Positions 1-4,859 of a stretch of DNA of 5,081 nt are shown here, one piece after another. Position numbers and translations under genes: made by a program. Source of the DNA: Dehalococcoidia bacterium (GTDB taxonomy: Bacteria > Chloroflexota > Dehalococcoidia > E44-bin15). Where the stretch lies: assembly GCA_030619615.1 (NCBI GenBank), contig JAUXBC010000056.1:1-5081 (forward strand), given 5' to 3'. The notes beneath the pieces are model-generated. The model was not told where the DNA came from. It saw only the letters and a list, made by a program, of their open reading frames with translations, and did no database searches. Positions within the stretch are counted from its first letter, which is position 1, and each line of letters starts with the position of its first letter.

Positions 1-254
1 TCAGGGCATACGTAAAAGACCTGAAGGGCTTGCTTGAGGAGTCGGGAATAATAGAGCAGAAGGCGTTCCTGAAGTCCTTCGTTGACAGGATTGAAGTCGG
101 GGCCTCGGAGGTGAAGGTGGTTTACACTATACCGATGCTGCCCGAGAGCCCACCCACGGAGACAGTAGGAGTTTTACCTATTATACAGAATGGCTCCCCG
201 AGCTGGATTCGAACCAGCGACCTAGCGGTTAACAGCCGCCCGCTCTACCGCTGA
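1..254 (+). CDS. Large serine recombinase, C-terminal end (5'-partial)
   Basis: The frame is open from the window edge (first full codon at 3) to TGA at 252-254, giving the last 83 residues. The stretch with KAFLKSFVDRIEV, VVYTIPMLP and VGVLPI resembles the extreme C-terminus of large serine recombinases (resolvase/recombinase/zinc-ribbon type), which commonly end with an F-hydrophobic-K/R-I-E-V segment, a short beta hairpin and a VLP motif. Such proteins integrate and excise mobile elements. The catalytic serine domain lies outside the window. The last 20 residues (GSPSWIRTSD to the stop) are read from the antisense strand of tRNA-Asn, so they are probably acquired at the integration junction and not part of the family fold. 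A degenerate recombinase remnant cannot be excluded without the upstream sequence. Family call fairly firm; activity unknown. Confidence 0.72.
   Translation, partial: RAYVKDLKGLLEESGIIEQKAFLKSFVDRIEVGASEVKVVYTIPMLPESPPTETVGVLPIIQNGSPSWIRTSDLAVNSRPLYR
185..215. other. attL/attR (putative): Putative attachment junction at tRNA-Asn 3' end
   Basis: The recombinase reading frame crosses directly into the 3' end of tRNA-Asn (CCA at 191-193, T-arm following). Integrases that use tRNA genes often sit beside the 3' end and restore it on insertion, so the element would lie to the left and the chromosome to the right. The exact core and its partner copy are not visible here. This is inference from position only. 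Confidence 0.35.
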
Positions 255-265
255 GCTATCGGGGA
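191..265 (-). tRNA. tRNA-Asn(GTT)
   Basis: Read on the minus strand, the gene folds as a full cloverleaf. The acceptor stem is TCCCCGA with TCGGGGA, the D-arm is GCTC/GAGC, and the anticodon stem is GGCGG/CCGCT around the loop CTGTTAA (anticodon GTT). The T-arm is GCTGG TTCGAAT CCAGC, the discriminator base is G, and the CCA end is encoded. The length is 75 nt including CCA. It is the last gene of a four-tRNA cluster, and its 3' half is overlapped antisense by the end of the serine recombinase frame. Confidence 0.96.
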
Positions 266-266
266 A

Positions 267-340
267 TGGCTGCCGAGCCAGGATTCGAACCTGGGCTTAG
301 GGATCCAAAGTCCCCCGTGCTACCGCTACACAACTCGGCA
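267..340 (-). tRNA. tRNA-Gln(TTG)
   Basis: The minus strand gives acceptor TGCCGAG/CTCGGCA, D-arm GTGT/GCAC, anticodon stem GGGGA/TCCCT around the loop CTTTGGA (anticodon TTG), and T-arm CCAGG TTCGAAT CCTGG. The discriminator is G and CCA is encoded, 74 nt in all. One base separates it from tRNA-Asn downstream and four bases from tRNA-Leu upstream, so all are surely cut from one precursor. Confidence 0.96.
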
Positions 341-344
341 ATCG

Positions 345-430
345 TGCCGAAGGCCGGGATCGAACCGACACGGGAGTCGCCCCCCAACGGTTTTTGAGAC
401 CGTCGCGTCTACCTGTTCCGCCACTTCGGC
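345..430 (-). tRNA. tRNA-Leu(CAA)
   Basis: This is a class II tRNA of 86 nt with a long variable arm. The acceptor is GCCGAAG/CTTCGGC and the discriminator is A. The anticodon stem ACGGT/ACCGT encloses the loop CTCAAAA, giving anticodon CAA (reads UUG). The T-arm is GCCGG TTCGATC CCGGC. The bases after the discriminator are CGA, so CCA is not encoded and must be added after transcription, unlike in the two downstream tRNAs. Confidence 0.95.
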
Positions 431-431
431 C

Positions 432-504
<73 letters not shown>

Positions 505-512
505 CCAAGATT

Positions 513-542
513 ATTTTAATCCCCCCCACATAGCGATGTCAA
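513..542 (-). promoter_or_regulatory. Sigma70-type promoter of the tRNA cluster
   Basis: On the minus strand a perfect -35 box TTGACA (542-537) is followed, after 18 bases, by TAAAAT (518-513; 5/6 match). This puts the transcription start around 506, directly before tRNA-Phe (504). The spacer holds an unbroken run of seven G (C tract at 521-527 on the plus strand). Confidence 0.75.
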
Positions 543-555
543 GGTGAGCCCCGTC

Positions 556-584
556 TTGCGCATACGCACCGAATGTGGTAGTAT
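556..584 (+). promoter_or_regulatory. Possible promoter of the MauE/DoxX-like gene
   Basis: TTGCGC (556-561; 3/6 of the -35 consensus) lies 17 bases before TAGTAT (579-584; 4/6 of the -10 consensus). The predicted start near 591 leaves a leader of about 12 nt. A 12-bp palindrome TGCG-CATA-CGCA (557-568) overlaps the -35 box and could be an operator. An alternative -10, TATGCT at 582-587, would make the leader even shorter. This is the weakest of the promoters called here. Confidence 0.38.
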
Positions 585-602
585 GCTTAGAGATCCGCCA
601 AC

Positions 603-1127
603 ATGAGTCGAGTGCATACATATATCAGCCGCAGCGGGCAAATCCTTAGCCACCCCTATTTAACCCTGGCCACACGGCTGGCTCTGGGCGGCATCTTCCT
701 CTTTGCCGGGGTGGCCAAACTAGCCGGGCTGGCAGAATTCGTAAACTTGGTTGAGGAATACAGGATTCTGCCTGACACCCTGACCCAGACCTTTGCCTTC
801 CTGCTGCCTGGAGTGGAAATTGCTCTGGGGCTGCTTCTGGTGCTGGGCATTTTCTTGAGGTCCAGCGCCGCAGTGAGCATCCTGGTCATAATCAGCTTCG
901 TTGTGGCCAAGAGTTTTGCGCTGTATAAAGGGCTAGAGATTCCCTGTGGCTGTTTTGGGCCTCTAGGCGGGATTCCGCTACAACTGAGCTCAGTCTCCTT
1001 AGCTCTGGATGTTGTCCTTCTTGCAATGGGCTTTCAGATCCTCTTTCACCGCGGCGAACTTCTCGCCCTTGGCCCTTGGCTCCGCCAAAAAGCAGCGGAG
1101 ACAGCCGAAGAAGAGCTAGCGGAATAG
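603..1127 (+). CDS. MauE/DoxX-family membrane protein
   Basis: A 174-aa integral membrane protein of the DoxX superfamily, nearest the MauE branch. Four hydrophobic helices are visible at about residues 20-42, 62-84, 88-108 and 126-148. The first has the DoxX-like pattern RLALGGIFLFAGVAKL, and before the fourth comes C115-G-C-F-G, the CGCFG signature typical of MauE-like proteins. MauE is needed for maturation of methylamine dehydrogenase, and relatives are thought to act in thiol/disulfide or quinone-linked redox at the membrane. No mau genes are present here, so the substrate is unknown. The C-terminal tail from about residue 160 is charged and probably cytoplasmic. ATG at 603 is the only sensible start, and no real SD precedes it, which fits a very short leader. 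It converges on the next gene with a 12-bp gap and no visible terminator. Confidence 0.82.
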   Translation: MSRVHTYISRSGQILSHPYLTLATRLALGGIFLFAGVAKLAGLAEFVNLVEEYRILPDTLTQTFAFLLPGVEIALGLLLVLGIFLRSSAAVSILVIISFVVAKSFALYKGLEIPCGCFGPLGGIPLQLSSVSLALDVVLLAMGFQILFHRGELLALGPWLRQKAAETAEEELAE

Positions 1128-1139
1128 TGACCGCACTCC

Positions 1140-1856
1140 TTACCCGAAGCATTCCCTCGCCTCCGCCACACGACCCAGCTCCACCAGGGCAATCCCCTTA
1201 TTAAGGCGTGCCTTGCTGTATTTAGGGTTTAAGTCTATCGCCTTATCATATTTTTCGATGGCGCTGTTAAGCTTTCCCTGCTCAAAGAAGGTATTTGCCA
1301 CACTGTGATAGATATCGGCGACAAGCTCTCTACTCCCCCACTCCCTTCTCTGGGGGTCGCCCTTATGCCACTGGTAATCGAAGCCATAAGGGAAGACATT
1401 TTCTACATCGATGGAGCGCCCTCCGACATAGAGTACGGAGAAAACATGGGGCCCTAAGCCAAAGGCATGCTCTAGCTGAGCTGCCTTCACCTCCAGTCGA
1501 AATCTTTGGGACAGCACATTATAAAGAACGGTAAGCCCGAGACAGTTGCCCACCTCTTCCTTTTCACCCAGTTGTGCATCGAGGACATCGGTCAGTTTGA
1601 AGTTACCTCCATATTGATACCGATAGGGCTTTGTCCTCCATAGCCAGTGGAAGATTTCCTTTGCCCTTTCTACATCACTGCCCTTAGAGCGAAAAACCTC
1701 GGCGTCGATTCTCTGGCAAAGTTGGTCAATCTTGGCCAGGTAGCTATTGAAGACATGCTCGGTCTCGACCCCTGAGGCGATTAAAGCCCCTTGATCCAGC
1801 TCTATCTTGCCACCCTCTAGAAGCATTGCCTCTAAGTTAGCGAGTTCCCCTTGCAT
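1140..1856 (-). CDS. Transglutaminase-like protein with C-terminal TPR
   Basis: A protein of 238 aa from ATG at 1856, with GGAGA 9 nt upstream. The same frame could start at TTG 1904 (254 aa), which lacks a good SD. Residues about 10-150 resemble the transglutaminase-like/SirB1-N domain (Transglut_core2). The probable triad is C105 (in GNCLGLTVLYNVL), H137 (in GPHVFSVL) and D150 (in SIDVENV). One full TPR follows at about 180-213 (ending in AIEKYDKAIDLNPKY), then an incomplete one at 214-238 that stops within its second helix. The ending looks natural, since the gene meets its convergent neighbour 12 bp away. SirB1-like proteins have no well-established reaction, and the triad suggests a cysteine hydrolase or a peptide-binding descendant. 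No signal peptide or membrane helix is seen, so it is probably cytosolic. The possible promoter lies at 1932-1960. Confidence 0.75.
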   Translation of the reverse strand: MQGELANLEAMLLEGGKIELDQGALIASGVETEHVFNSYLAKIDQLCQRIDAEVFRSKGSDVERAKEIFHWLWRTKPYRYQYGGNFKLTDVLDAQLGEKEEVGNCLGLTVLYNVLSQRFRLEVKAAQLEHAFGLGPHVFSVLYVGGRSIDVENVFPYGFDYQWHKGDPQRREWGSRELVADIYHSVANTFFEQGKLNSAIEKYDKAIDLNPKYSKARLNKGIALVELGRVAEARECFG

Positions 1857-1931
1857 TCTGGCAGCTCTCCATTGATGGTAGCGAATGTACAAGCAATTGA
1901 GCAAACTTCAGGTGTGAACCCATGCCCTTCT

Positions 1932-1960
1932 ATTCTAGCATCATGCTCGCAACCTGTCGC
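1932..1960 (-). promoter_or_regulatory. Possible promoter of the transglutaminase-like/TPR gene
   Basis: On the minus strand GCGACA (1960-1955; 4/6) lies 17 bases before TAGAAT (1937-1932; 5/6). The predicted start near 1925 gives a leader of about 70 nt to ATG 1856 or about 20 nt to TTG 1904. It is back to back with the stronger promoter at 1999-2026. Confidence 0.45.
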
Positions 1961-1998
1961 GTCTACGCCCAAAGCCCGCAGCCTTGAACGGGCAAATA

Positions 1999-2026
1999 TT
2001 GACATCGTGGTCAAAAGGAGTATGAT
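1999..2026 (+). promoter_or_regulatory. Strong sigma70-type promoter of the DUF2284 unit
   Basis: A perfect TTGACA (1999-2004) is followed after 16 bases by TATGAT (2021-2026; 5/6). The start is expected near 2033. The short leader then carries AAGGAGGGAGG (2036-2046), an SD site 6 nt before ATG 2053. Confidence 0.75.
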
Positions 2027-2052
2027 TTGCCACACAAGGAGGGAGGAAAGAT

Positions 2053-2706
2053 ATGGCAAAGCTGATTCCCAGGGAAGTTTCGGAGGAAACCCTGAGAGCG
2101 GACATTGAGCGCTACAAGGAAATAGCGCTGGAACTCGGAGCCTCGGCCTGTGAGATAATACCCGCCGATTGGGTATCGGTAGACGAAAGGGTCCGCCTAA
2201 AGTGTTTTGTGCCAAGGTGTTATCGCGTTGGGGAGTCGCCCAATTGCCCACCATATACCCCAGGGACCGATGAGGTGCGAAGGGCATTGATCAAATATCA
2301 ATGGGCGGTATTGTTCAAAATAAATGTTGAGCCGCTTTCAGATTACCTGCCTAGTCAAAGCCGATCGCCATCACAGCGTCGCCAGGTACTATACTATCAC
2401 CGCAAGACCAACCAGGTCGTGTGTGAGCTAGAGGGACTAGCCTTCAGGGATGGCTACTACCTTGCAATGGGCTTCGGCGGAGGCTCGTGCAAGGACTACC
2501 TATGCAACGGCTTGGTATGCCAGTTTTTGGATAGCGGGAGGTGCCGATTACCACTAAGAGCACGCCCGGCAATGGAGGCCATGGGGATCAATGTCTTCGA
2601 GCTGATAACCAGGGTCGGGTGGGAGGTCTACCCCCTCACCTATGCTGAGGAAGACCCAAGTTCGATTCCCTGTGCCATTTCGGTAGGCATCGTTTTCATA
2701 CACTAG
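2053..2706 (+). CDS. DUF2284 metal-binding (Fe-S type) protein
   Basis: A protein of 217 aa that matches the DUF2284 family of predicted metal-binding proteins. Two cysteine groups are visible. The first is C51-x4-C56-x8-C65, in CFVPRC and NCPPYTP. The second is C146-x4-C151-x4-C156-x7-C164, followed by the family hallmark RPAMEAMGINVFEL (171-184). The spacing suits one or two iron-sulfur clusters, but no biochemical role is established for the family. Extra cysteines are C33, C124 and C207. No signal peptide or membrane helix is seen, so it is cytosolic. The start ATG 2053 is fixed by a strong SD, and the promoter is near consensus, suggesting good expression. A 55-aa ORF follows after 12 bp and is probably cotranscribed. 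Redox or corrinoid-related roles are sometimes suggested by context for this family, but nothing here supports a specific one. Confidence 0.87.
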   Translation: MAKLIPREVSEETLRADIERYKEIALELGASACEIIPADWVSVDERVRLKCFVPRCYRVGESPNCPPYTPGTDEVRRALIKYQWAVLFKINVEPLSDYLPSQSRSPSQRRQVLYYHRKTNQVVCELEGLAFRDGYYLAMGFGGGSCKDYLCNGLVCQFLDSGRCRLPLRARPAMEAMGINVFELITRVGWEVYPLTYAEEDPSSIPCAISVGIVFIH

Positions 2707-2718
2707 AGGAGGCGACCA

Positions 2719-2886
2719 ATGACTAAAGATGTAATAGAACTGGTGGAAGAATATGCCGGGGGAGACCAGACAAGGTGGTCAAAGCTGGCGAGCACAATAA
2801 ACTCCAGACGACTGGAGTTATTGTTACTTAAGGAGATACTCCTCGAGCTCAGAAAGCTAAACCAGCGCCAAGCTACCTTAGCCTAG
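2719..2886 (+). CDS. Small 55-aa protein, unknown
   Basis: The frame runs from ATG 2719 to TAG 2884-2886 and encodes 55 aa. An excellent SD, AGAGGAGG (2705-2712), lies 6 nt before the ATG and overlaps the stop of the DUF2284 gene, so translation is likely coupled. The N-terminal third is acidic (TKDVIELVEEYAGGD). The rest is a basic, Leu-rich amphipathic helix (about residues 28-50, with RRLELLLLKEILLELRKL) that could form a coiled coil or bind a partner. It has no cysteines, no signal peptide and no clear membrane span. I do not recognise the family. The position suggests a partner or regulator of the DUF2284 protein, but it could equally relate to speD control because its stop codon abuts an inverted repeat (2887-2896) matching the speD leader. 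Confidence 0.68.
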   Translation: MTKDVIELVEEYAGGDQTRWSKLASTINSRRLELLLLKEILLELRKLNQRQATLA

Positions 2887-2981
2887 AAAAAGGATCGGGG
2901 ACAGTTGATAAAATGGATGATATTAGATAAAATCTTTTCCTGGGCTTCTGGTAGCCATTCCTTTTTTAGCGGATCCTTTTT
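2887..2981. repeat. 10-bp inverted repeat flanking the speD promoter and leader
   Basis: AAAAAGGATC at 2887-2896 is the exact reverse complement of GATCCTTTTT at 2972-2981, with 75 bases between. The left arm starts on the base after the stop of the 55-aa ORF and the right arm ends just before the speD SD. In a read-through transcript the arms could pair and compete with the small SD hairpin. In the shorter transcript from 2905-2933 only the right arm is present. The match is exact; its function is inference. Confidence 0.5.
2905..2933 (+). promoter_or_regulatory. Promoter of speDE with direct repeat
   Basis: TTGATA (2905-2910; 5/6) lies 17 bases before TAAAAT (2928-2933; 5/6), with the start expected near 2940. 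The 8-mer GATAAAAT occurs at 2907-2914 and again at 2926-2933, overlapping the -35 and -10 boxes and starting 19 bp apart, close to two helical turns. That is a plausible arrangement for a repressor, though chance is possible in AT-rich promoter sequence. Confidence 0.68.
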
Positions 2982-2996
2982 AAAGGAGGTAGGTGA
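2941..2996 (+). promoter_or_regulatory. speD leader with possible SD-masking hairpin
   Basis: A leader of about 56 nt precedes the TTG start. It contains TCCTTTTT twice (2959-2966 and 2974-2981), each able to pair with the AAAGGA of the SD AAAGGAGG (2982-2989). The nearer copy can form a 5-bp hairpin TCCTT-TTTA-AAGGA (2974-2987) that hides most of the SD. A small upstream stem GGCT/AGCC (2943-2956), followed by TTCCTTTTTT, could be a weak attenuator. No known riboswitch class is recognised. Confidence 0.4.
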
Positions 2997-3365
2997 TTGG
3001 ACGCCTTAGGGAAACACTTGCTCTTAGAGCTCAAGAATTGCAATAGGGAGCTTCTCAGTGACCTAGGCTTCCTAAGAGATGCCCTCCTCTCCGCTGCGAG
3101 GGAAGCAGGTACTACCATCATCGAGGAATCCTTTCACCCTTTCGATCCCTACGGTGGTGTCAGCGGTATGGTGATCATTGCTGAATCCCATCTCTCCATT
3201 CATACCTGGCCCGAGTTTGGCTACGCCGCTGTAGATATCTTCACTTGCGGCAACTCGCTTCATCCAGAAAGGGCGGTAGAGCTGCTGGTCGATAGGCTCC
3301 AAGCAAGAAACCCCTCTGTCCTTGAGCTAAAGAGGGGGATTTTCGACTCCTCAGAGGAGCTATGA
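2997..3365 (+). CDS. speD: S-adenosylmethionine decarboxylase proenzyme, class 1B
   Basis: A 122-aa proenzyme, the usual length for the small bacterial/archaeal SpeD. It decarboxylates AdoMet to give the aminopropyl donor for polyamine synthesis. Autocleavage between E63 and S64 (in AESHLSIHTWPE) would create the pyruvoyl group on S64. H69 and C84 (in FTCG) match the processing and catalytic residues known in the Thermotoga enzyme, shifted by one. The two chains form an alpha/beta sandwich and work as a dimer in the cytosol. The start is TTG 2997, chosen because AAAGGAGG ends 7 nt before it; the nearby GTG at 2993 is out of frame. Its TGA overlaps the speE ATG by the sequence ATGA (3362-3365), so translation is coupled. 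A rare TTG start behind a maskable SD suggests translational control. Confidence 0.95.
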   Translation: MDALGKHLLLELKNCNRELLSDLGFLRDALLSAAREAGTTIIEESFHPFDPYGGVSGMVIIAESHLSIHTWPEFGYAAVDIFTCGNSLHPERAVELLVDRLQARNPSVLELKRGIFDSSEEL

Positions 3366-4300
3366 AGGAAAATAAATGGTTCTATGATTATGTCAACCCT
3401 GATATGGTGCAATTGCATAGCGTCAGAGAGCTAATCTATTCGGGGAAGACAGAATTTCAATCCATCGACATCATTGAATGCGGCGGCTTCGGTAGATGTT
3501 TGGTCTTGGATGGCAAGATTCAGTCCAGCGAGGCCGATGAGTTTATCTACCACGAGGCCCTGGTTCATCCCCCGATGATCGCCCACCCCCATCCCAAAGA
3601 GGTCTTCATCGCTGGCGGCGGCGAGGGGGCTACCCTCCGGGAGGTGCTAAATTATCGATCGGTAAAAAGGGTGGTCATGGTCGATATCGATAAAGAGGTG
3701 GTCGATATTTGCCGAAGTTTTCTCCCCTCCTTTCATCGGGGTTCCTTCGAGGACGGTCGCCTGGAATTACTCTATGTAGATGCGAGAAAGCACCTTGAGG
3801 AGTGCCGGGAAAAGTTCGATGTTATCATCATCGATTTGCCCGAGCCGGTGGAGGGAGGGCCAGCCTATCTACTACATACCAAGGAGTTCTACGAAATCCT
3901 CCGCGAAAGACTAGCTCCACAGGGTATCCTCTCCCTCCAGACTGGCTCCAGCGCCTGGGGGAATCATACCCTCTTTACCGCGATTAGCCGCACCCTAAAA
4001 GCGGTGTTTGCTTTGGTTTTCCCCTATCAGACCCATGTCCCCTGCTTCGGTGGCACGTGGGGATTTGCTACCGCCTCCCAGAAACTGAATCCTCTCCACC
4101 TTGCTCCAGAGGAGGTAGACCATAGGATTTCCTCCAGAATGAAAAGAAGCCTCAGGTTCTACGATGGGCTCACCCACCAGGGTCTTTTCTCCCTCCCCAA
4201 AAACCTCAGAGAGGCAATAGATAAGGAGAGAAGGATCATCACCGAAAAGGAACCCCTTTTCATCTACCAGCCGTCGGGAGCCAGTTGGCATCAGGATTAA
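3362..4300 (+). CDS. speE: Aminopropyltransferase, ACL5 (thermospermine synthase)-like
   Basis: A 312-aa cytosolic enzyme of the spermidine synthase family. It moves the aminopropyl group from decarboxylated AdoMet, made by the overlapping speD, to putrescine or a longer polyamine. The N-terminal beta domain holds LDGKIQSSEADEFIYHE (49-65). The Rossmann part has GGGEGATLREV (85-95), the acidic VDID (107-110) and YVDAR (138-142). The active-site loop DLPEPVEGGPAYLL begins at D158, the expected catalytic Asp. The acceptor-side motif is HVPCFGGTWGF (225-235). QSSE, the VEGGP loop and TWG are features I associate with plant ACL5 thermospermine synthases and their prokaryotic relatives; ordinary SpeE has QLTE and DPxGPA. 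E161 replaces the second Asp of the usual DxxDP. Spermidine synthase activity is the main alternative. The gene ends 17 bp from a convergent neighbour. Confidence 0.92.
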   Translation: MKENKWFYDYVNPDMVQLHSVRELIYSGKTEFQSIDIIECGGFGRCLVLDGKIQSSEADEFIYHEALVHPPMIAHPHPKEVFIAGGGEGATLREVLNYRSVKRVVMVDIDKEVVDICRSFLPSFHRGSFEDGRLELLYVDARKHLEECREKFDVIIIDLPEPVEGGPAYLLHTKEFYEILRERLAPQGILSLQTGSSAWGNHTLFTAISRTLKAVFALVFPYQTHVPCFGGTWGFATASQKLNPLHLAPEEVDHRISSRMKRSLRFYDGLTHQGLFSLPKNLREAIDKERRIITEKEPLFIYQPSGASWHQD

Positions 4301-4317
4301 CCGCCTTAGCTGTGCTC

Positions 4318-4626
4318 TTACGGCATTGGCACGTAGAATTCGACTTCCATACTCTCGATGACCGCCTCCAACTTCGGAAAGAGCGCTTGCGCCTCTGGAT
4401 CTGCGCCCATCTTCTCGGGGTGGGCTTCAAATGCGGCGAGGCTATCGAACTCGCTCTCGGAAATGATGGTATTCATAACGTCGCCGCCACCACTGAGGGG
4501 GCGGTAGCTCCTCGGAGATAGCCCCAACACGCGACTGGCGATAGCCATGTGCTTTTGTTCAAGCTCCATCGCCTCTGCCATCTTGCCAGGGACGGCTTTC
4601 ATAATGCTTCGCACCATTACTTTCAT
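4318..4626 (-). CDS. Small dimeric alpha/beta-barrel (ABM/NIPSNAP-like) protein
   Basis: A protein of 102 aa that looks like a single ferredoxin-like alpha/beta unit of the dimeric alpha/beta-barrel superfamily. It opens with a strand (KVMVRSIMKAV), then a helix rich in Met, Glu and Ala (GKMAEAMELEQKHMAI), a central strand (DVMNTIISESEFDSLAAFEAH) and a closing strand (EVEFYVPMP). The xSEFDSLAAFEAHPEK segment resembles NIPSNAP and related monooxygenase-like folds. The family covers many roles, such as heme-degrading or quinone-forming monooxygenases and stress proteins, and no diagnostic active-site residue lets me choose. ATG 4626 is supported by AAAGGAGG (minus strand, 4639-4632) with a 5-nt spacer. 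It converges on speE with 17 bp between stops and no terminator. No signal peptide is seen. Confidence 0.78.
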   Translation of the reverse strand: MKVMVRSIMKAVPGKMAEAMELEQKHMAIASRVLGLSPRSYRPLSGGGDVMNTIISESEFDSLAAFEAHPEKMGADPEAQALFPKLEAVIESMEVEFYVPMP

Positions 4627-4663
4627 TGTACCCTCCTTTCTTTTGTGACTATGGTAGTGACCT

Positions 4664-4682
4664 CCCCACTATTTGTGTGGGG
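4664..4682. repeat. Perfect 6-bp inverted repeat upstream of the ABM-like gene
   Basis: CCCCAC (4664-4669) and GTGGGG (4677-4682) are perfect complements around a 7-base AT-rich loop. There is no T-run on either strand, so it is not an intrinsic terminator. It sits 38 bp upstream of the minus-strand gene and could be an operator or a leader hairpin. The rest of the 233-bp gap (4627-4859) holds nothing I can name apart from the -10 box before the helicase gene. Confidence 0.4.
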
Positions 4683-4824
4683 CAAGCGGCGGAAGTATGC
4701 TATCCCTTCTAAGGAGTGGTGTCAAACAGAACCGAGCGGAACCAGCATGCCTTTTTTCAAACATTGCGCTTCAGCACGGCTATTCTCTGCTAATATGTGT
4801 GAAGAAGCCAAGGAGTTGCATCCC

Positions 4825-4853
4825 TTTCTTAGGGTAAGCCATAATGCTATAAT
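4825..4853 (+). promoter_or_regulatory. Promoter of the helicase gene, probably leaderless
   Basis: A perfect TATAAT (4848-4853) ends 6 bases before ATG 4860, so transcription would start at or next to the start codon. The hexamer 17 bases upstream, TTTCTT (4825-4830), is a poor -35 box. No SD can be found between the -10 box and the ATG. A small inverted repeat CCCT-TTCTT-AGGG (4822-4834) overlaps the -35 region. Confidence 0.55.
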
Positions 4854-4859
4854 TTAGGC

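Noticed and set aside
505..602. Second attachment site or CRISPR-like repeat near the tRNA cluster
   Set aside because: No repeated units with spacers and no duplicate of the tRNA 3' end are visible here. The similar-looking T-arms of the four tRNAs are ordinary tRNA sequence.
1128..1139. Terminator between the convergent mauE-like and transglutaminase-like genes
   Set aside because: The gap is 12 bp with no hairpin or T-run. The same is true of the 17-bp gap at 4301-4317.
1857..1904. TTG start at 1904 for the transglutaminase-like gene
   Set aside because: ATG 1856 has GGAGA 9 nt upstream, while TTG 1904 has no SD. The extra 16 residues do not resemble a domain. It remains possible, since the predicted transcript starts upstream of both.
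1832..2287. Minus-strand open frame of 151 codons
   Set aside because: It is antisense to the DUF2284 gene and crosses the divergent promoter region; the composition is typical of a shadow frame.
2941..2967. Intrinsic terminator before speD
   Set aside because: The stem is only 4-5 bp and the T-run is displaced from it by several bases. It is mentioned as a weak attenuator only.
4549..4857. Plus-strand open frame of 102 codons partly across the 4627-4859 gap
   Set aside because: It begins antisense to the well-supported ABM-like gene, has no SD, an unusual Cys/His-rich composition and no recognisable domain, and it runs through the helicase promoter.
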